Shown: positions 45,001 through 52,156 of the stretch, piece after piece
Numbering within the stretch: the first letter of the stretch is position 1
Layout of the letters: the number at the start of each line of letters is the position of its first letter
From: Chloroflexota bacterium
Lineage (GTDB): Bacteria; Chloroflexota; Anaerolineae; Promineifilales; Promineifilaceae
Direction: 5' to 3'
Assembly (NCBI GenBank): GCA_018004935.1
Contig: JAGNBF010000011.1
Coordinates: forward strand, 30,450-94,449
Length of the DNA stretch: 64,000 nucleotides
Notes under the pieces: generated by a model
Told to the model about the DNA's origin: nothing
The model's input: the letters and a program-made list of their open reading frames with translations, nothing else
The model's database searches: none
Made by a program: the position numbers and the translations under genes

Positions 45001-46290
45001 ACCGGTATCGGCACGTTCAACGACCGCCTGCGCGACGCCGCTCGTGGGGGTAGCCCGTTCGGGGGTCAGCAAGAGCAAGGGTTCATCAATGGCCTCTACA
45101 CCGACCCCAACGCCACCGACCAGGGTTCACCGGCCATTCAACTCAACCAACTGCTCCACTTCGCCGATCTGGTACGGGTTGGTCTGGCCGGGAACTTGAT
45201 GGATTATGAGTTCATCAACGCCGACGGCACGTTGACGACCGGCCTGGGGGTGGATTACAACGGCAACCCCGCCGGATACACCAGCGACCCGCAGGAAAAC
45301 ATTGTCTACATCTCCAAACACGACAACGAAACCCTGTTCGACATCATCCAGTACAAAGCCCCGCTGGAAACGAGTATGGCCGACCGGGTGCGGATACAAA
45401 ATCTGGGTAACTCGATTGTCATGTTCAGCCAGGGGGTGCCATTCTTCCAGGCGGGCGACGACATGCTCCGCTCCAAATCGTTGGATCGCAACAGCTACAA
45501 CTCCGGCGACTGGTTCAACCGGCTGGATTTCAGCTACCAGACGAACAACTGGGGTGTGGGTCTGCCGCCCTCAGGTGACAACCAGGGGATGTGGCCGGTG
45601 ATGGAAATGTTGCTGGGCACAGAAGGGTTGACCCCCGGCGCAGCGGACATCATGCAGGCGGTGACGGTCTTCCGTGAACTCTTGCAAATCCGCGCTAGTT
45701 CTCCCCTGTTCCGCCTGCAAACCGCCGAAGATGTGCAGAACCGGCTCGTCTTCTACAACACCGGCCCGGATCAAATCCCCGGCCTCATCGTGATGAGCCT
45801 GTCGGACATGGTGGGCGCGAATCTGGACCCGAACTATGGCATGATTGTGGTGCTGTTCAACGCCACCCCGGAGACACAATCGTTCACGCTGGCCGATGTG
45901 GCCGGGTTGACGTTCAGCTTGCACCCCGTCCAGCAGAACTCCTCTGATCCGGTGGTGCAGACGGCCAGCTACAACGCCGCCAATGCCGCCTTCACCGTAC
46001 CCGCCCGCACCACCGCCGTGTTTGTCCTGGCGGAAGCGGATGTACCGGTTGTTGCGGAACCCACTGAGGAAGCGGCCGCGGAACCGACCCAAGAACCGGC
46101 GGCAGAACCCACCGAGGCCACCGTTGAGGAACCGGTCACGGAAGTGACTCCCGAAACCGAAGCGGTAGAAACGGTTGAGGAACCAGAACCGGAATCGAAC
46201 TCGACTGGCCTGCTGGTTGGGTTGGGGGTAGGAGCGGTAGCGCTGGGCGGCGCGGCCGCGTACCTGGCCCGTCGCCGTTCTGCCCAATAA
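42019..46290 (+). CDS. pulA: Surface-anchored type I pullulanase with four X25 modules
   Basis: Encodes 1423 residues. Signal peptide 1-33. Four X25-type modules lie at about 45-145, 150-235, 255-350 and 355-455 (motifs AGYYEYKAALNGSWEDNYG, AGDYEYKAAINDTWDINFG, AGEYEAKVAINQDWGENYG; the second is degenerate). A pullulanase N-terminal/CBM48 region follows (about 470-700), then the GH13 catalytic domain. The type I pullulanase signature is GFNWGYDPYHYNVPEG. Further motifs are VVADVVYNHT, IDAFRFDLMGHH (nucleophile Asp), IYGEGWDF (acid Glu) and YISKHDNETLFD. A Glu-Pro linker, one helix and RRRSAQ anchor it outside. It debranches alpha-1,6 links in starch or pullulan and supplies maltodextrins to MalEFG. 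Confidence 0.95.
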   Translation: MKPKPLIRWPLFLRGWLLLFLLGLAGTAAATPPTQSEDPASLPPPESVTIAGTLQPEVGCSGVWNTTCEESSLTYDAEDDLWLATWELPAGYYEYKAALNGSWEDNYGLNAEYYGPNIPLELAEDTTVTFWYDHKTRWVSDSVNSLFVIVAGNFQSELGCAEDGLADCYQSLLQDPNGDGIYTFVTGSIPPGDYEVTGILPGAEQALPFTLTEGQAILFTYNPADGTLETTIGNAAEMITVAAAPTGLPAPATATPNTVTIPGTIQSVLGCPGDWLPDCDLTYLVFDEEDQLWTATFTIPAGDYEYKAAINDTWDINFGLNAEPGGPNIPLSLAEETAVTFFFDPYTGWVADSVNNLVANVPGSFQAAIGCPEDWMPACLRSWLQDPDGDGTFTYMTDKIPAGEYEAKVAINQDWGENYGEGGSAGGANIPFSVPENNTPMVFNYDSASHLLTIRALSEGAAQGNIKQPKAHWVSANTIAWEIEPAPGNTYKFHYTPTGGALSLALDGVTGGASLPLTVDPNGLSDAIKAKFPHLDDYTALTFNPDDLDQVRIALKGQVAVSAYNSDGELLDATGLQIPGVLDDLYTYDGPLGVTYEGDVPTLRVWAPTARGVKLHLFTDANTESSDVVPMRIDPDTGVWSVTGEPGWNGLFYLYEVQVFVPSTGAVETNLVTDPYSISLSTNSTRSQIVNLNDPALMPEGWTTLEKPPLAAPEDIVVYELHIRDFSANDPTVPAEHQGKYLAFTDVESNGMQHLISLAQAGLTHLHLLPSFDIATIEEDSSLWVEADPAELAALPANSEEQQAILAPLRDTDGFNWGYDPYHYNVPEGSYATDPNGATRILEYRQMVQSLNQNGLRVVADVVYNHTNASGQSDRSVLDRIVPGYYHRLNSSGRVETSTCCQNTASEHNMMRKLMIDSAVLWATVYKIDAFRFDLMGHHMRDDMIALQDALHSLTLEENGVDGSSIYIYGEGWDFGEVGGNNRGINATQRNMAGTGIGTFNDRLRDAARGGSPFGGQQEQGFINGLYTDPNATDQGSPAIQLNQLLHFADLVRVGLAGNLMDYEFINADGTLTTGLGVDYNGNPAGYTSDPQENIVYISKHDNETLFDIIQYKAPLETSMADRVRIQNLGNSIVMFSQGVPFFQAGDDMLRSKSLDRNSYNSGDWFNRLDFSYQTNNWGVGLPPSGDNQGMWPVMEMLLGTEGLTPGAADIMQAVTVFRELLQIRASSPLFRLQTAEDVQNRLVFYNTGPDQIPGLIVMSLSDMVGANLDPNYGMIVVLFNATPETQSFTLADVAGLTFSLHPVQQNSSDPVVQTASYNAANAAFTVPARTTAVFVLAEADVPVVAEPTEEAAAEPTQEPAAEPTEATVEEPVTEVTPETEAVETVEEPEPESNSTGLLVGLGVGAVALGGAAAYLARRRSAQ

Positions 46291-46429
46291 CCAATAACCA
46301 ATAACGAAAAACGCCCGTTGGCACAACCAACGGGCGTTTTTTTATGGTAGGGGTGGGGCAACCGGGGGAAACATGGACATAGCACTATAACTTCTTCTCC
46401 CGGTTGCCTCACCCCGGTTGACCCAACCA
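46254..46429 (+). repeat. Direct repeat DR-left: pulA 3' end plus terminator
   Basis: About 171-176 bases covering the last codons of pulA (YLARRRSAQ), CCAATAA repeats, the terminator and GTAGGGGTGGGGCAACCGGG. Nearly identical to 47248-47428, which lies on the far side of the toxin-antitoxin pair. Confidence 0.9.
46307..46343 (+). terminator. Intrinsic terminator of pulA
   Basis: AACGCCCGTTGG pairs with CCAACGGGCGTT (5-base loop), followed by seven T. Confidence 0.92.
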
Positions 46430-46475
46430 CCACCCCCTAACCCGTGCCAGGTATGAGATGAACCATAACCAGCTA

Positions 46476-46504
46476 TTGACGAACCATTTTTGCCCCGCTA
46501 AGAT
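46476..46504 (+). promoter_or_regulatory. Promoter of the toxin-antitoxin pair, leaderless
   Basis: TTGACG, 17-base spacer, TAAGAT. The -10 box ends 6 bases before the ATG at 46511, so transcription should start at or next to the start codon and the message would be leaderless. Confidence 0.7.
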
Positions 46505-46510
46505 GGTGAC

Positions 46511-46762
46511 ATGGCACTCACGATTGAAATACCCCAAGATATTCTCACATCTTCCCGCTTAACGATGGATGAATTAAAGCAGGAGATGGCCGTTTTGTTG
46601 TACCAGCAAAACCGTCTTTCGGTGGGTAAGGCGCGTGAACTGGCGGGAATGTCGCTGTGGCAATTCCGCCAACTGTTAGCTTCACGGCTGATTCCGGTTC
46701 ACCTGGATGAAGAAGATGTGCTGGATGAATTGGACACTTTGGAAAGATTAGGTCGCCTGTGA
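46511..46762 (+). CDS. UPF0175 family antitoxin
   Basis: Encodes 83 residues. The UPF0175 pattern is clear: LTMDELKQEMAVLLYQQNRL and SVGKARELAGMSLWQFRQLL, a ribbon/helix-turn-helix type DNA-binding fold. Such proteins pair with DUF3368 PIN-domain toxins. Its last four bases (GTGA) overlap the toxin start, so the pair is translationally coupled. No Shine-Dalgarno is visible; with the promoter at 46476 it looks leaderless. Confidence 0.9.
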   Translation: MALTIEIPQDILTSSRLTMDELKQEMAVLLYQQNRLSVGKARELAGMSLWQFRQLLASRLIPVHLDEEDVLDELDTLERLGRL

Positions 46763-47244
46763 TCGTTGTCAGCAACACCTCACCGCTGACCAATTTAGCC
46801 GCCATTGGTCAGTTCCACCTGTTACAAGAACTGTATGGTCAAATTCACATTGCCGATGGGGTGTGGGCGGAGTTAAATGCTCGCGGCCGCGCCTGGCCTG
46901 GCAGTCAACAGGTTGCTTCGTCACCCTGGGTAATACGCCAAACGGTGCAAAATCACGCGCTGGTCACTTCTCTGCAACGTGATTTGGACAGGGGGGAATC
47001 GGAGACCATTGCCCTGGCGGTTGAGTTACAAGCAAATCTTGTTCTCCTGGATGAAAAAGATGGTCGCCAGATGGCGCAACGTTTTGGCTTGAACATGGTG
47101 GGCGTGCTGGGTGTTTTGTTGGAAGCAAAGAAAAAGAACCTGGTGGGGGAGTTGCGGCCGCAATTGGACGCTTTACGACAATCGGCTGGGTTTTATTTGA
47201 GCGACAAGGTCTATCGGCAGGTTTTGCGACTGGCCGGGGAGTAG
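46759..47244 (+). CDS. DUF3368 PIN-domain toxin
   Basis: Encodes 161 residues of a PIN-like nuclease. Visible acidic residues: IVVSNTSPLTNLA at the N-terminus (usually VSDTSPL; here Asn replaces the first Asp), RGESETIALAVE in the middle and LVLLDEKDGRQMAQRFGL near residue 110. It presumably cleaves RNA and is neutralised by the upstream UPF0175 protein. The N-for-D change at the first catalytic position may lower activity; I cannot tell whether that is normal in this subfamily. GTG start. Confidence 0.88.
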   Translation: MIVVSNTSPLTNLAAIGQFHLLQELYGQIHIADGVWAELNARGRAWPGSQQVASSPWVIRQTVQNHALVTSLQRDLDRGESETIALAVELQANLVLLDEKDGRQMAQRFGLNMVGVLGVLLEAKKKNLVGELRPQLDALRQSAGFYLSDKVYRQVLRLAGE

Positions 47245-47247
47245 TGT

Positions 47248-47428
47248 GGCCGCGTACCTGGCCCGTCGTCGTTCTGCCCAATAACCAATAACCAATAACC
47301 AATAACGAAAAACGCCCGTTGGCACAACCAACGGGCGTTTTTTTATGGTAGGGGTGGGGCAACCGGGGGAAACATGGACATAGCACTATAACTTCTTCTC
47401 CCGGTTGCCTCACCCCGGTTGACCCGAC
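47248..47428 (+). repeat. Direct repeat DR-right
   Basis: Repeats the last pulA codons and the terminator directly after the toxin gene. It carries one extra CCAATAA unit and a few base changes relative to 46254-46429. Confidence 0.9.
47308..47344 (+). terminator. Duplicated intrinsic terminator after the toxin gene
   Basis: Same stem as the pulA terminator (AACGCCCGTTGG / CCAACGGGCGTT) followed by T residues. Confidence 0.9.
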
Positions 47429-47429
47429 C

Positions 47430-47740
47430 AACAACCCGCCCACCACCGGGGCGAGGCAGGTGGGATGCAAATTGAACCGCTGCCCCGCCCCTACGCATTA
47501 CCCATCACGCGGCGTAGGGGTGGGGCAACCGGGGGGATCATTGGTACAACGGGTGACATTGGTTCCCGGTTGCCTCACCCCGGTTTACCCAACAACACCC
47601 TGGCGGCCCATCACCGGGGCGAGGCAGGTGGGAGACCAGATCATGGTGAAATGACGAGGTCAACCCCACCTGCCCCGCCCCTACGATAATGTGATGGCGG
47701 GCCAGACCTGACAGGTTTTCGGAAAACCTGTCAGGTCTGA
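47430..47740. repeat. GC-rich repeats after the toxin-antitoxin cassette
   Basis: Further copies of GTAGGGGTGGGGCAACCGGG ... CCCGGTTGCCTCACCCCGG (47513-47600), two copies of CACCGGGGCGAGGCAGGTGG (47444 and 47612), and a CCTGACAGGTTTT stem (47704-47738) like that at 14764. No gene. Confidence 0.65.
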
Positions 47741-47780
47741 AAAAGCCAAAAAATTTGATCGCGCTACGCGCGAGGGGAGT

Positions 47781-47806
47781 GCTGGCTTCGCTACCGCTGC
47801 GCCAGC
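47781..47806 (-). promoter_or_regulatory. Hairpin just downstream of the FGE-domain gene
   Basis: GCTGGC / GCCAGC stem (7 base pairs with the flanking T/A) 19 bases after the stop codon, with a second GC stem TCGCGC-TAC-GCGCGA beside it (47758-47773). In DGR targets a hairpin lies shortly after the variable region and supports retrohoming. Alternatively it is a weak terminator. Confidence 0.45.
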
Positions 47807-47825
47807 AAAGAACAGAGGCCAGAGA

Positions 47826-49217
47826 TCATTGAGATGGGGGACGACGCACCACCCGACAGCCGAGATTGACGTTACGATTAACAAGGGGGGAGCGATTACG
47901 GCAGGCCGCGCGCGCGAAGTCCTGACTGAAGTTCCACGACCCGCCGCGCACCACGCGCCGGTTAGCATCCCCTTCATGCGGGGTAGCCGTCCACTCCCAC
48001 ACATTCCCTGCCATATCCACACACCCATAAGGGCTATCCCCTCGCGGCGAGAATTGCCCTACCGGTGAGGTTTCCCCCAACCCGGCTTCGTATGTGTTGG
48101 CATATCCCTCCTGCCACTCACCCCAGGGATATTCCCGCCCATCCGTGCCCCGCGCTGCTTTTTCCCACTCCTGCTCCGTTGGCAGCTCCTTTCCCGCCCA
48201 ATCCGCATACGCCTTTGCATCGTGCCAACTAATCAGCACCACCGGATGGTTTTCCTTGCCTGCGGGAAAGGTGCGCTTTTTCTCATCCCAGTTATACGGT
48301 TTGGCCCAACCCTCATTAACCAGTGGAACCGGGTGTTTGGGGTTGGCATCCAGAAATCGTTTGTACTCGGCATTGGTCACGGGGGTTTTATCTATCCAGT
48401 AACCATCCAGGTAAATTTTCTCTTTCTTCTCCCCATACAAAAATTCCCCGGCAGGCACATACACCATCACCTTGCCATCCTTCTCCCACACCTGCGTCTC
48501 CCCCGCCTTTGGTGTCACTGATTTAGCCGGTTCTCCGCGCAAGGTTTGTGTCAGTTGGGCCAGCCCTGTTCCATAATCATTCTGGAAGGAAATCCAGTGA
48601 TAGGTTTGCCACAGGGGTGGGCGGCGCGTCGGTTGTACGTCCAGGGGGATAAACTGAATTTCGCCTTGCTGTTCCAGGTGTATGGCGGCATCAGTCTCGC
48701 GGCGTACCCAAGAAGATTGGGCCGCAGAAGGGGTTAAGACCAGCAAAAAGATGCGACTTTCTTCCAGCCCCCGATTCACTGCCGTGACCCATTGTTCACC
48801 GGGGTAGATGCTCTGCGGTGCAATCCAGATGTCCCAACCCTGTCGGCGCAGATCGGCCGCCAGCCGTTGGGCAAAAGCGGCGTCCTGATGGGCATGACTG
48901 ACAAAAATCTGGCGTGGGTTTTGTACCAGTGGGGCCAACGAAGAAATAGCCGTCGGCTGATATAAGGGGGTGTTTGGCTCAGGCCAATGGGCCAGGGGGC
49001 GACGTTGGCGACACAACGCCAATAAATGTTCCACCCGTCCGGTTCGTTCACAGAAGGCAACCAGTTCCCGTATTCGGGCCGACAACCCTTCACCGGCTAA
49101 ATCATCATAACCAATCGCCAGCTCAAAACAGAGGGTGCGAAACTCTTCTAAATTGAAATGGCGGTGGATTAGGTCGCGTATCTGGATCAGGCGTTCGTGT
49201 TCTGGGGGCATGGGCAT
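47826..49217 (-). CDS. EAD-TIR-FGE protein, possible DGR target
   Basis: Encodes 463 residues. About 5-75 is an effector-associated domain (RLIQIRDLIHRHFNLEEFRT, LAIGYDDLAGEGLSARIREL). About 105-230 is a TIR domain (QIFVSHAHQDAAFAQRLAAD, GWDIWIAPQSIYPGEQWV). About 250-463 is a formylglycine-generating-enzyme-like C-type-lectin fold (VYVPAGEFLYGE, GYWIDKTPVTNAEYKRFL, MAGNVWEWT, RGGSWNFSQDFARAACRNRS). TIR domains often cleave NAD in immunity, and EADs recruit partners in bacterial conflict systems. The C-terminus is laid out like DGR variable proteins. I chose ATG 49217 because longer frames translate a dispersed repeat. No reverse transcriptase is in the window. Confidence 0.85.
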   Translation of the reverse strand: MPMPPEHERLIQIRDLIHRHFNLEEFRTLCFELAIGYDDLAGEGLSARIRELVAFCERTGRVEHLLALCRQRRPLAHWPEPNTPLYQPTAISSLAPLVQNPRQIFVSHAHQDAAFAQRLAADLRRQGWDIWIAPQSIYPGEQWVTAVNRGLEESRIFLLVLTPSAAQSSWVRRETDAAIHLEQQGEIQFIPLDVQPTRRPPLWQTYHWISFQNDYGTGLAQLTQTLRGEPAKSVTPKAGETQVWEKDGKVMVYVPAGEFLYGEKKEKIYLDGYWIDKTPVTNAEYKRFLDANPKHPVPLVNEGWAKPYNWDEKKRTFPAGKENHPVVLISWHDAKAYADWAGKELPTEQEWEKAARGTDGREYPWGEWQEGYANTYEAGLGETSPVGQFSPRGDSPYGCVDMAGNVWEWTATPHEGDANRRVVRGGSWNFSQDFARAACRNRSPLVNRNVNLGCRVVRRPPSQ

Positions 49218-49360
49218 ATCGGTATATTGGTGTATTAGTGTATTGGTTATCAATAGCCCGCGAGATGGGTGGTGCAAAAGGTTGGGGCGTGGGGGTAGTT
49301 TAACGCAGGTGGGTGATTGGTTCAACGCTGTACAATAATCGAAAATTGAAACTTTTCGAG

Positions 49361-49480
49361 TCTTCGGGATTTCAGGGGGTTGACACCATCTGTAGGGGCA
49401 ACCCTTGTGGTTGCCCTCGACGGGGCAGGCACAAGGCCCCTTCATTTAGTCATACCCAACGAATTCCGAGAGACCCTAAT
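49361..49480 (+). repeat. 120-bp GGGCAACC element
   Basis: GGGATTTCAGGGGGTTGACA start, GGGGCAACCCTTGTGGTTGC stem, GAATTCCGAGAGACC end. Lies in the gap 49218-49594. Confidence 0.75.
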
Positions 49481-49594
49481 TTTCTTTGTTACCTCGTCAT
49501 GCTATAATAATCAACATATCCCCCCCGGTAGCTTCGGCGAAAGGGTGCGAGGCCGTCCGTAAGGGCGGCTTCTGTGTTTTATGGAGAGTTTGTC

Positions 49595-50209
49595 TTGAAA
49601 ACGAATATTTATGTTGACGGTTTCAACCTCTATTATGGAGCTTTGAAGGGAACGCCCTACCGTTGGTTAGATATTTACAAATTGTGTCGCATCATGTTGC
49701 CGCAAGATTCAATTCATCAGATCAAATATTTTACGGCATTGGTCACACCTCGTCCTAAAGACCCCGATCAACTCACACGCCAACAAACCTATCTTCGTGC
49801 TTTGCAAACAACGCCTGGCCTGGAAATCATTTACGGTCACTTTCTCACTCACGAAATTTTGATGCCTCTGGCACCGCCCCAGACTGGTTATGCTAAAGTC
49901 GTCAAAACTGAGGAAAAAGGGTCCGATGTCAATCTGGCTCTTCATCTTTTGAGTGATGGCTATAAAAACGGGTATGATCTGGCTGTCATCATCTCCAATG
50001 ATTCAGATTTATTGTCGCCTATCCAGTTTGTGAAAAAAGAATTAGGCAAGAAGATTGGCATCTTGAACCCTCAGAAGCATCCCAGCAAAAGCCTGATCGG
50101 AGTGGCTAACTTTGTCAAAAATATCCGCCCCGGTGCTTTAAAAAACAGTCGGTTTCCGGCAACGTTGACAGACAAACAGGGTTCGTTTGGCAAACCATTA
50201 TCCTGGTAA
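49595..50209 (+). CDS. NYN-domain (LabA-like) putative nuclease
   Basis: Encodes 204 residues. The NYN pattern is visible: NIYVDGFNLYYGALKG at the N-terminus with the first catalytic Asp, EKGSDVNLALHLLSDGY in the middle and DLAVIISNDSDLLSPIQFV near residue 135 (the Asp cluster). NYN domains are PIN-like RNases. I chose TTG 49595 because GGAGAG lies 6 bases upstream and homologues begin just before NIYVDG; an in-frame ATG at 49574 is the alternative. The basic C-terminal tail after residue 175 is not recognisable. Confidence 0.85.
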   Translation: MKTNIYVDGFNLYYGALKGTPYRWLDIYKLCRIMLPQDSIHQIKYFTALVTPRPKDPDQLTRQQTYLRALQTTPGLEIIYGHFLTHEILMPLAPPQTGYAKVVKTEEKGSDVNLALHLLSDGYKNGYDLAVIISNDSDLLSPIQFVKKELGKKIGILNPQKHPSKSLIGVANFVKNIRPGALKNSRFPATLTDKQGSFGKPLSW

Positions 50210-50223
50210 GGAGTTAACCCCCT

Positions 50224-51315
50224 ATGAATCCGCTTGATGCCTTGCTGGATCAATGTACGAACATTCTACCCACCCGAATGAGCGGCCGCACCCTCAAACA
50301 ACAACTTCTCGACCTGGCCAACGCCCTGGACGACGATGAATTGCCCGATATGTATGGCAACGGGGAATCGTTGGCCCGGTTTGAGGGGGAGTTGGCGGCG
50401 TTGTTGGGCAAGGAAGCAGCCGTTTTTATGCCCAGTGGCACCATGGCCCAACAAATCGCCCTGCGTATCTGGTGCGAACGGAACCACAATATGACCGTCG
50501 CCATGCACCCCACCGCCCACCCGGAGTTCGCCGAACATCTGGGGTACCAGTTTTTACATGGCCTGCGCCGCTTGCAGTTTGGTGGCCCGGAGTTTTTGCG
50601 TCACCGGCTATTGACGGTGAAGGATTTTGAGGGGTTGGGGCAGAAGCCGGGGGCGATTCTGCTGGAGTTGCCTTACCGGGAGTTGGGGGGGCAACTGCCC
50701 ACCTGGGATGAACTGGTCGCCATTCATGAGTGGGCCAAGACGCACCAGATTCCTCTGCACATGGATGGGGCCAGACTGTGGCAATGTCGCCCGTTTTATC
50801 AGAAGTCGTACCAGGAGATGGCCGCCCTGTTTGATAGCGTGTATGTGTCGTTTTACAAAGATTTGGGGGGATTGTGTGGTTCGGCGTTGCTGGGGACGGC
50901 GGAGTTCATCAAGGAAGCGCGGGTGTGGCTACGTCGGCACGGCGGCAATTTGCGCACGCAGGGGCCGTTCTGGGGTTCGGCCCGGTTGGGTCTAAAAACG
51001 GTGGAGCCGCAGATTGATCAATGGGTAGAGAAGGCACGGCACGCGGCCGCGATCCTCTCCCAATTTGACCGCATCACCGTCCTACCCAACCCACCCCACG
51101 TCAACTTTTTCCACCTCTACTTTCGCGGCGACGCCGAAACGCTGAACAAACGACATGACGAACTGGCCCAGGAGACGGGAACCTTCGTGCTTAACCGGCT
51201 CCAGCCCGCCTCTATCCCCGGTATGGCCGTCACCGAAATGCGCTTCGAGAAAAACGCTATGACGTTCGATTTCAACCAACTTCAACCCTTTATGGAACGG
51301 TTGTTAACCCCCTAA
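50224..51315 (+). CDS. Threonine aldolase/beta-eliminating lyase family PLP enzyme
   Basis: Encodes 363 residues of a fold-type I PLP enzyme. The cofactor lysine lies in VYVSFYKDLGGLCGSALLG (about residue 207), the PLP-contacting Asp in IPLHMDGARLW (about 182) and the substrate-binding loop in FMPSGTMAQQIAL (about 75). It resembles low-specificity L-threonine aldolases, which cleave threonine to glycine and acetaldehyde, but related beta-eliminating lyases look similar, so the exact substrate is open. It starts 15 bases after the NYN gene with AAGGAGTT upstream. Confidence 0.85.
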   Translation: MNPLDALLDQCTNILPTRMSGRTLKQQLLDLANALDDDELPDMYGNGESLARFEGELAALLGKEAAVFMPSGTMAQQIALRIWCERNHNMTVAMHPTAHPEFAEHLGYQFLHGLRRLQFGGPEFLRHRLLTVKDFEGLGQKPGAILLELPYRELGGQLPTWDELVAIHEWAKTHQIPLHMDGARLWQCRPFYQKSYQEMAALFDSVYVSFYKDLGGLCGSALLGTAEFIKEARVWLRRHGGNLRTQGPFWGSARLGLKTVEPQIDQWVEKARHAAAILSQFDRITVLPNPPHVNFFHLYFRGDAETLNKRHDELAQETGTFVLNRLQPASIPGMAVTEMRFEKNAMTFDFNQLQPFMERLLTP

Positions 51316-51362
51316 CCGGGACGAGCCAGAACCAAAACACGCAGATTCACAGCGTTTTTGTC

Positions 51363-51409
51363 ACAATGAAGCCGTTGCCTTCGACAAGCTCAGGCAACGG
51401 CTTCATTGT
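51363..51409 (+). terminator. 17-bp hairpin after the aldolase gene
   Basis: 51363-51379 pairs perfectly with 51393-51409 around a 13-base loop containing CTTCGACAAGCTCAGG. The loop/arm sequence is a dispersed repeat (also near 17450, 30117 and 55930) that appears to serve as a bidirectional terminator. Confidence 0.65.
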
Positions 51410-51449
51410 TACATTTTGCAGTCTATAACCCATAGATAAACACCCCTGT

Positions 51450-51716
51450 TTACGCCCCATTGCTCGCGACACCTGTGCCCCGCGGCCGCAATACATACCG
51501 TTTTCCCCGCAGAGCCAATAAATTACATTGCGCCTCTACCCCACAGGTAGTGCAACACCTACCATCCGGGCCAATCTCCAGGATGCGCCCTTTCTGTACC
51601 AACATCTCCACCATCGCCAAAACCGCCGAGGGCTGTGCGCCCAATGTCCGGCTGATTTCTGCCAGACTCAACCCATTATCAGCCTGAGAGAGGAGTTGAA
51701 GTAAGTGCGGTAACAT
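51450..51716 (-). CDS. feoC: FeoC-like iron-sulfur winged-helix regulator
   Basis: Encodes 88 residues. A winged-helix region (LSLAEISRTLGAQPSAVLAM, LVQKGRILEI) is followed by a Cys cluster CCTTCGVEAQC that can bind an iron-sulfur centre, as in FeoC. FeoC proteins modulate FeoB. It lies 718 bases downstream of feoB on the same strand, separated by nested mobile repeats. GAAGG lies 9 bases before the ATG. Confidence 0.8.
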   Translation of the reverse strand: MLPHLLQLLSQADNGLSLAEISRTLGAQPSAVLAMVEMLVQKGRILEIGPDGRCCTTCGVEAQCNLLALRGKRYVLRPRGTGVASNGA

Positions 51717-51754
51717 AAAGTGTGGCCTTCGTACAGCTTTTAAGTAAGCATCCA

Positions 51755-52137
51755 GTCATGAGTCTACTGCAAAAAGCCCGGTTTCTGACTAATTTATACT
51801 GTCAAAGGGCATAATCTGACATTTTTTCGTCCTGTCGCCGTCTCCCTTTATCGTCGTGTGGGGTTTATCCAAGGCCACCCCCACCCCTAACCCCGCCCCC
51901 AGGGGCGGGGAACTATTTTCGGCGTGGTTTGGCGAGCGGACGCTCGCCAAACCACGCCGTTGGGTTTCCCCCCTTCCCTCTGGGATCGAAGGGGGATGGG
52001 TCTTCAGTCCAAACTTACCAATCTGTTGCCGCTAACAAAATGTCACTTTATGACCGTGGTAAGTATAACCGCCGCTTCCAGAGAAAAAGAAACCGGGCTT
52101 TTAACTGTTTTGACCTTTTTTCAGTGGACTCAGTCAT
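51755..52137 (+). mobile_element. MITE-E copy interrupted by MITE-1
   Basis: The outer parts (51755-51796 and 52066-52137) together match the intact element at 22131-22242. The break is at a TA dinucleotide that is now duplicated. Confidence 0.8.
51797..52065 (+). mobile_element. MITE-1 copy C
   Basis: 269 bases flanked by TA duplication. Its central stem reads GGCGTGGTTTGGCGAGCG and its complement (51921-51958): relative to copies A and B it has one change in each arm, and pairing is kept. Confidence 0.88.
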
Positions 52138-52156
52138 ATATATTCATCCGCCAGAC

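Noticed and set aside
42844..45078. Long minus-strand frames opposite pulA (42844-43749 and 44392-45078)
   Set aside because: They mirror the GC-rich third codon positions of the pullulanase and match no known family; the plus frame has complete GH13 motifs.
49218..49445. N-terminal extension of the EAD-TIR-FGE protein
   Set aside because: The residues are a translation of the dispersed 120-bp repeat and the sequence following it, not of a protein domain.
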